From Acanthornis magna (Eukaryota; Chordata; Aves; Passeriformes; Acanthizidae), in contig JAWUZG010000084.1 in NCBI GenBank assembly GCA_036785705.1, positions 6,941,001-7,005,000 on the forward strand: a stretch of DNA of 64,000 nucleotides. The letters run 5' to 3'. This document shows positions 58,601 through 64,000 of the stretch, piece by piece. The position numbers and the translations under genes are program-made. Below the pieces are notes generated by a model. It was not told the origin of the DNA. It ran no database searches and worked only from the letters and a program-made list of their open reading frames with translations. How positions within the stretch are numbered: position 1 is the first letter of the stretch; every line of letters begins with the position of its first letter.

Positions 58601-61600
58601 ATCTTCCCTGACTTTCATCTCCATCTGAGCAAAATTGTTGATGGGTCATGTCATCCCCAGATCTAGCAGCCAAAATAGAGGGAAACCTGCCAGAGAAATG
58701 AATACTGCAAGCTGCAGAAATACACTTGCTTATAAATCAGAGAGGAACAAAGCTGGGCAGAATTGTTTGTGCTTTTGACAGACAGTGGTAAATAAGTTCA
58801 CCAATAGCTGGAGTTTCCACTTGCTTCTTTAGGTTTCTACTGTGACATTTTTAGGGGATCATAGGTTTTTACAAAGTCTCAGGGTTGGAAAGAGACATAT
58901 CTTATGAAAAAAATCCTGATTTGTATTTATATTGTACTGAATGACACTAGGAACACTTATTTCTGCACTAACACATGAAATGTAACATTATATGTTTTTA
59001 TGAAAGTTTCAACAGTTTTGTGCAATGAAAAGGAATATTGTACCAGGTAATGTGGGTTCCTTCAATCACTGCCAGGCCCACGCAGGAGGGAGAACACAGC
59101 TGCCTTCCCCACTGCTGCCATGGGGAGGTTTTCCTCCTCTCCCTCCCTCCCAGACACGGTCTGCTTGCAGTTTGCCAGCAAAATGTGCATTTCAAATGTC
59201 CCCTGGCACATTATCCATTTACCAAGCACGTATCCATCACTTGAGTCATCTCCGTGACTAACATCCCTCACTCTGTTGCACACAAGAGTCAAGGGAAATA
59301 CAAGGTAAAGTAAACTAATTAATAGCCTGAGACAGGATGGTGCTGCAGGGAACGTTTTCAGCCCCCTCCTGCTAGATTATTTCTGTATTGGAGCACAACA
59401 TAAGGAATATTTGTCCCCCCAGAAGCAGGATTTGCTGTGGTTTTCAGAAGGGCAAGTGTCAACAAAAGACAATCACATTTGTGCTGGTGACTTGCGTTCA
59501 CCAAGTGATGGATTTTTTTCCTTTTGGTGATTGATCCTGCATAAGATTCATAAAACCAGGGCCTGACAAAAGCCATATATGTCACTGGTTAACAATCCAT
59601 AGGAGAACTTGTAGTTAAACAAATTTAGGTTGAATTCAAGGGTATGAGGAGTGTGCTGGAGATTGAGGCCAGGCAGACCAGAAGAGCACCCAGACTGTCC
59701 TGGATGATGCCATTCAGAAATTTCTCTTGGTCCTACCTGAGTAAGGCTGGGCACAAGGAGGTGACCACTGTGTAACAGGCTGTCTTCTGGCCAGCTGGGC
59801 GAACTTCACCCATCCTCTTCTATGGCCCCCTATCCCCTCTCTTGTTGTTTTTAAATGATTAATTAGTCTTCCAGATGTGCTCCTGATCTGCAGTCAAACA
59901 TAAAGGGTAAAAAGGACATCCCATCCACTGTCAGAAAACCCTGGCTTGCATTTTTGCTCAGATGAGGAGCACTGGAGGTGATCACAGTGCTGACTGTGCA
60001 CCTAGAGCTTCTGCCTCACAGAAGGGAGCTCTCACTTCCAAATTGATCTGCTTGTCCCTCCACGCAGGGTTCCGTTCCAGTGCAGCCAGGCTGCCTGCCT
60101 TTAGTCCAGTTAAGTACTACTGCTTTCTGCTGTTTGGCCTCACTGGGAAGGTGGTGGTCACCAGAAGGCAGCACAATGTCAGGTCTGATTCCTCCCCATC
60201 AGGAGTTAGTGCCTGTACACAGGACATGCTCTCTACTGTGTTGGCCAGACATTGTCCCTGCAATCCGAAATGGCCGTGGGATTTTATTTCAAGTCGCAGA
60301 AATAAGAACGGTGGAAAGTGGGGATACAAGGAGCTGACATGTCCCAGTGACCATTGGTGCTGGCTGCAGCTGCCCCATCTCATCAGCGAGGTCCAGCTCC
60401 ACCGCCCGCGCTGTGCCCACAGCGGGATCCGAGGCGCCAACGCGGCTGCAGTTATTTTAGGATGATGCCAGGTTGCATTAGACTTCTGTGAGTGGTGTTA
60501 TTTAACATGCTCTGCACAAGGGTGGGCACTGGCCAACTCAGGGAGCCATGGCCCGAGGTTTTCACAGTTATCCTGACTCTGAAATTCCCTTGGAACGAGG
60601 AGGTTTACTGGTTCAAATGTTTCTGCAGACACACAGGCATATTTAACATGAATGTAAAACTCAGGAATAAGCCAGTAAGAATGCCTCACTGTGGGGAAAT
60701 TAAAATCAGAAGGAAATGCAGTAATGGGGAGGGCAGATTAGCTGGGCAGAGAAATGAGCAGATAATCAGGCAGAGTCATTTCACCTCCAGCAGAGTATGT
60801 GCATCCATCTGTGATGAACATTAAACATAAAAAGGCTTTTGGGAAAGAGGTTGGAGATCTTGAGAGGCAACGTGCTTCTCCCAGAGCAAATGGAAATGAC
60901 AGAGAAAAAGAGAAGTGTTGGGAATTCCTGAGAGAATACCTACCTACCTACCTACCTACCTACGTACCCACCTACCTCAGGTAGCTTTCCTCTTCCCCTC
61001 TTCTCCATTTCCCCTTGTGGCATGGCCCCCAGGATTGGTCCCATTTATTCACCCTTAGCAGCTAAATAAAATACAGGGGGAGGAGACACATAAGGCAATT
61101 TTAGACCTTCTTCATACTTAGGTGGTGAGCGCAACTGGAAAGGTGATCTGTTACATTTTAGTTTTTCACATCACTACAGAAATCCCCCTATCTTTATCAA
61201 GAGACGAAGGCAATTATGCTGAAATGCCTGCTTGAAAAAGCCAGACTTGTTTGGATTACCACATGCAATCAAATCTTGAACTTGAGTTTGGTAAAAGAAA
61301 GGCATCCCTCCAAAGTCTGGTTAATACTTTGAAAGTATTATTCCCTTTGCAATACAAAGTAGTTCTCTTTAGTCACAGCCAGGTAAGCCAGAGCTGGCTA
61401 GGAAGAGTACTTGTAGTCTGGGAATTAGGGAGAGTGAGATTTTAGGGCATCGCTCCTACCACGAGAGCAGTGCTTGCCCACACCACTGTGTGGCTTTCCT
61501 CCGCCTTCACCCTACCCTTCTGTGTGTGTTCTTTCTTAAGCAACCACATAACATCCTGCAGAAGCGCCTGATGGAGACAAACTTGTCCAAGTTACGAGGC

Positions 61601-62412
61601 AGCCGAGGCAGCTGGGCTCCGAAGGGAGATCTCTCACCACAGACCAACAAGCTGAACCAAACCAAACGGGGCAGCTCAGGGAAAACAGAGGATGAGGAGC
61701 TCATAGTGGTGAGCTGCCAGGTAATAGCCCTCCCCAGCCTTTTGTTTCTTTTCCCTGCAGATTTTATTTCTAACAGTCAGGCTGTGCTCTCGTTCTCTGT
61801 GTTTCCCAGTGAGGGTTGTGCTCCCGTGGGACTGTCACAGCTGTGGGGATGCACTTCTTCTGCAGCTCCAGGCTGCTGTGGCAGAGATGCCCACCTGGGA
61901 ATCATGGAGAAAACTGCTCTGATGGATGTTTTCCCTTGCACATCAAGGTGGAGAGGGTAGCTAAGCTGGGGCAGCATGCTGAAATACTGAGGTGTCATTA
62001 TCCATGGCAAATCCTAGTTTGTTTTCATCAAGTGCCATCCCTATTTCCTTTGCCTGAGAATAATTTCACATTTCTCTTCCTTAGCCCCTGCTTTTTTTGT
62101 ATTTCCCACTCTCCACAATATTCCCTCCTTTCTGGGGCTGCTCATCTGCTCTCTGCAGGAGCAAATGAGCCAAGAAGGGCTCAGGACCCCACACACATCT
62201 GAGTGTGCAGGGGAGCAGGGATAAGAGGCCATGAGGAGAGCTCATGGGGACCATTGTGCTGAGACCCTGGACACTCTGTGCTCATCCTGCATCCCACACA
62301 TCATTTCCCATCTCTTCTTGCTCTTGCAGTGTGCGGGGAAGGAGCTGAAGGCCATGGTGGACACCGGCTCACAGCACAACCTCATGTCGTCAGCCTGCCT
62401 GGACAGGCTAGG
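55502..62412 (+). CDS. NRIP3: NRIP3, 5' portion (exons 1-3; gene runs off the window)
   Basis: Nuclear receptor-interacting protein 3, a small intracellular protein of the NRIP2/NRIP3 family with a retropepsin-like domain; its cellular role is poorly known. Three exons placed by consensus splice sites give 145 complete codons plus two bases. The N-terminus (MFYSGILTE, then REAASLRQQRRMKQAVQFIH and LPLDGLKKLGSSKDT) and the second exon (QPHNILQKRLMETNLSKLR) match NRIP3 as I remember it, where the full protein is about 240 residues. Exon 3 reaches the aspartyl-protease-like motif VDTGS. The rest of that domain and the C-terminus must be encoded beyond 64000. SCUBE2 lies upstream in the same orientation, as in mammals. 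Confidence 0.93.
58857..58905 (-). mobile_element. Possible CR1 3'-end remnant
   Basis: GATCATAGGTTTTT and then AGGGTTGGAAAGAGAC resemble the common avian CR1 3' end read in reverse (ATCATAGAAT..., GGTTGGAAGGGACC). The match is short and degenerate. Confidence 0.3.
60937..60977. repeat. TACC tetranucleotide microsatellite
   Basis: About ten TACC units, the last few with substitutions (TACG, CACC), followed by CAGGTAG, which can pair with the array end. Confidence 0.92.
61541..61720 (+). CDS. NRIP3: NRIP3 exon 2
   Basis: Residues 59-118, 180 nt, phase 0-0. Encodes QPHNILQKRLMETNLSKLRG, a linker with SWAPKGDLSPQTNKLNQTKR, then an acidic TEDEELIVVSCQ leading into the protease-like domain. The linker seems a few residues longer than the human one from memory. 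The acceptor is TTTCTTAAG and the donor CCAG|GTAATA. Confidence 0.93.
62330..62412 (+). CDS. NRIP3: NRIP3 exon 3: start of retropepsin-like domain
   Basis: Residues 119-145 plus two bases, 83 nt, phase 0 to 2. Encodes CAGKELKAMVDTGSQHNLMS, then SACLDRLG. VDTGS is the aspartyl-protease active-site loop pattern (D-T-G-S/T). The acceptor is GCTCTTGCAG and the donor TAGG|GTAAAT. Confidence 0.92.
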
Positions 62413-64000
62413 GTAAATATCCAGCAGGATTTGTTTTGTAGGAGCATGGCACTTGGCAGCACAGGCAGTGCTCCTGGGGCTGGGGCTTTGCTCTTGTCAG
62501 TGATGGTCATTCTAGAAGGGAGTGCTTTGGGCTGTGCCTGGGCAAGCCCCCAAACCTCCTGTTACAAACAAATCCTGTCCCAATCTTAAATGGCAGGGAG
62601 ATAAAAGCCACTGGTACCACCCTATTCACCTCTGAGGAAATCCCCTCCGAGGGTTGGATGCATTTGTATTTTCTCACTGCCTGCTTGTTTGTCACTCAGT
62701 GCCTCATGAAACAGCTGAACCTTCCCCAGCCTTCTGTGTCCCCAGGGCAGGTGTGGGGCAGCAGCCCAGCCCAGCTCTGCAGGCTCCGGTGGCAGGGCAG
62801 GGACCAGGCTGCTGGACATGCTCCCACCAGGGGCTGCAGCCCTGCTGGCCCCAGCACGCAGTGCAAAGGAGCTGTCTGCATGCATGTTTTCAGAATTGGC
62901 TGTCTGATGCTGCTCCCAATTAAAAATTTCTCCTGGTTAAAGGAATAGGAAATGTGTTTATGGATTGTTAGAGAGGTGACTGACAGCCATCTGCAGCAAA
63001 ACTCTCTCTGATCTCTGAGGAACAGGACCAGGTATCAGCTCACAGGATGTCAAGGAGGTTTTGGCACTTTATTCCCATGGAGTCATTGCTTTTTGTAGCT
63101 AACTTGCAGTAATTATGCAAAAAAATTTTGCACCTGCTCCTGTAGCACTACTGCACAGCCCTGAATGAATGGTGCCTGCTCCTGCCCTAACATTAATTAC
63201 TTCTTTGCATAGCAGTGCTTAGTGGCTGGAAGGTGGCTGTGCTTACTACAACCTTGTCACAATCTGTGGAGCAGCTCAGCCAAGCTTAGGGATGGCCACA
63301 GGATGGCCAAATTCAGAGGGATTTCATGCTCTAGGACATTTCCTCTGCTCCCTGTGTCACTTATGTGTGTCCAGTGCAGTTCTTGCAGCACTGCTCTGCT
63401 GCACCAGTCCTGTCCTTCAAAGAGCACCGAAGAAAGAGGTCAGAGCCTGTTTCTGCTGCCCAGGTCTCAGGGGACTCAGTGCCTCAAAGCAGCACATGTA
63501 TGCCTGATGCTCAGGCTCAATTCCTCCCTTCTTTTTCAAATTTTTTTTGTGTCTTGTCACGATGCCAGTCACTCTCTCCCCCTCGCTCTGAGGAAAGCAG
63601 TGAGTAGGCTCACAGGCTGCCGGTATGAGAAATCCCCTGTGGAGCTGTAGGAGGCACAGGAAGTGGCCAAAGAACTCACAAACTTCTCATTGATACGTTC
63701 CCACTGATTTTTAAGGCCAATCTCCAAGAAAGCAGCAGCTTCTTCTCTCTGCTACCCCTCCCAGTCCTTGTACCTGAGCTAAATGGTGTGAGCAATGCCC
63801 TCCTCAGTCCTGGGGCCCCTGAGGGGGCTGGTCCCCCCAGGACAGATGGACAGACAGACACACACACACATGCACTGCTGCAATGCGGTTCAGCAGAAAG
63901 GCACCTCAAATAGCTGAAAATTGATATGGCTTTTATCTGAGGAGAGATCAGCACCTCAAACAACCTTTCCATTAGATTCTTGTTCAGTTTAAAAGAGAAA
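62413..64000 (+). other. NRIP3: NRIP3 intron 3, incomplete at window end
   Basis: No further NRIP3 exon was recognised before the window ends. A CA dinucleotide repeat lies at about 63848-63870. Short stop-free frames here lack similarity to NRIP3. Confidence 0.65.
63848..63870. repeat. CAGA/CA microsatellite
   Basis: GGACAGACAGACACACACAC followed by ACA: short CAGA units passing into a CA dinucleotide run. Ordinary simple repeat. Confidence 0.85.

Larger units (their letters stand above)
55676..61540 (+). other. NRIP3: NRIP3 intron 1 (5.9 kb)
   Basis: Contains GC-rich stop-poor stretches (56850-58200) with no recognisable protein, a possible short CR1 3'-end remnant near 58857 and a TACC microsatellite at 60937-60977. 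The acceptor is TGTTCTTTCTTAAG. Confidence 0.65.

Noticed and set aside
62654..62948. Open frames after NRIP3 exon 3 considered as exon 4
   Set aside because: They do not resemble the NRIP3 sequence that should follow DRLG and lack a suitable phase-2 acceptor.

Overview
The window is ordinary vertebrate chromosomal DNA. It carries one complete multi-exon gene, SCUBE2, and the first three exons of a second, NRIP3, both on the + strand. A bird is the likely source: the SCUBE2-NRIP3 order is conserved among vertebrates, the introns are compact (SCUBE2 coding exons span about 35 kb), and the one clear old transposon is a CR1-type LINE fragment. A non-avian reptile cannot be excluded. Gene identities come from protein similarity that I recognise from memory, and all exon ends were placed by hand from splice sites and reading phase.

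Layout. 1-4930 is upstream intergenic DNA with no gene, but it holds a striking 117-bp inverted repeat (2277-2393 and 3138-3254). 4930-6000 is a CpG-rich promoter with SCUBE2 exon 1 (start codon 5387). From there to the stop codon ending at 40442, 22 coding exons were placed. Joined, they give a 2883-nt frame (960 residues): signal peptide, nine EGF-like domains, a spacer, two ephrin-receptor-like cysteine-rich repeats, a CUB domain and a conserved C-terminus. Every junction from exon 1/2 to exon 20/21 is phase 1, so each internal module is frame-neutral. The exon expected to encode the first of the three usual cysteine-rich repeats could not be found in the 7.1-kb intron 28247-35395.

40443-54900 is the SCUBE2 3' region plus intergenic DNA with two GC-rich patches, one holding a CTCF-like motif, and a perfect 24-bp palindrome. 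54940-55600 is the CpG-rich NRIP3 promoter with a TATA box and a CRE-like site. NRIP3 exons 1-3 (55502-55675, 61541-61720, 62330-62412) end inside the retropepsin-like domain, and the remaining exons must lie beyond 64000.

The two genes are not known to share a pathway. SCUBE2 is a secreted and cell-surface protein that helps release lipid-modified Hedgehog; NRIP3 is an intracellular protein with an aspartyl-protease-like fold. I found no RNA gene, CRISPR array or novel multi-gene system.
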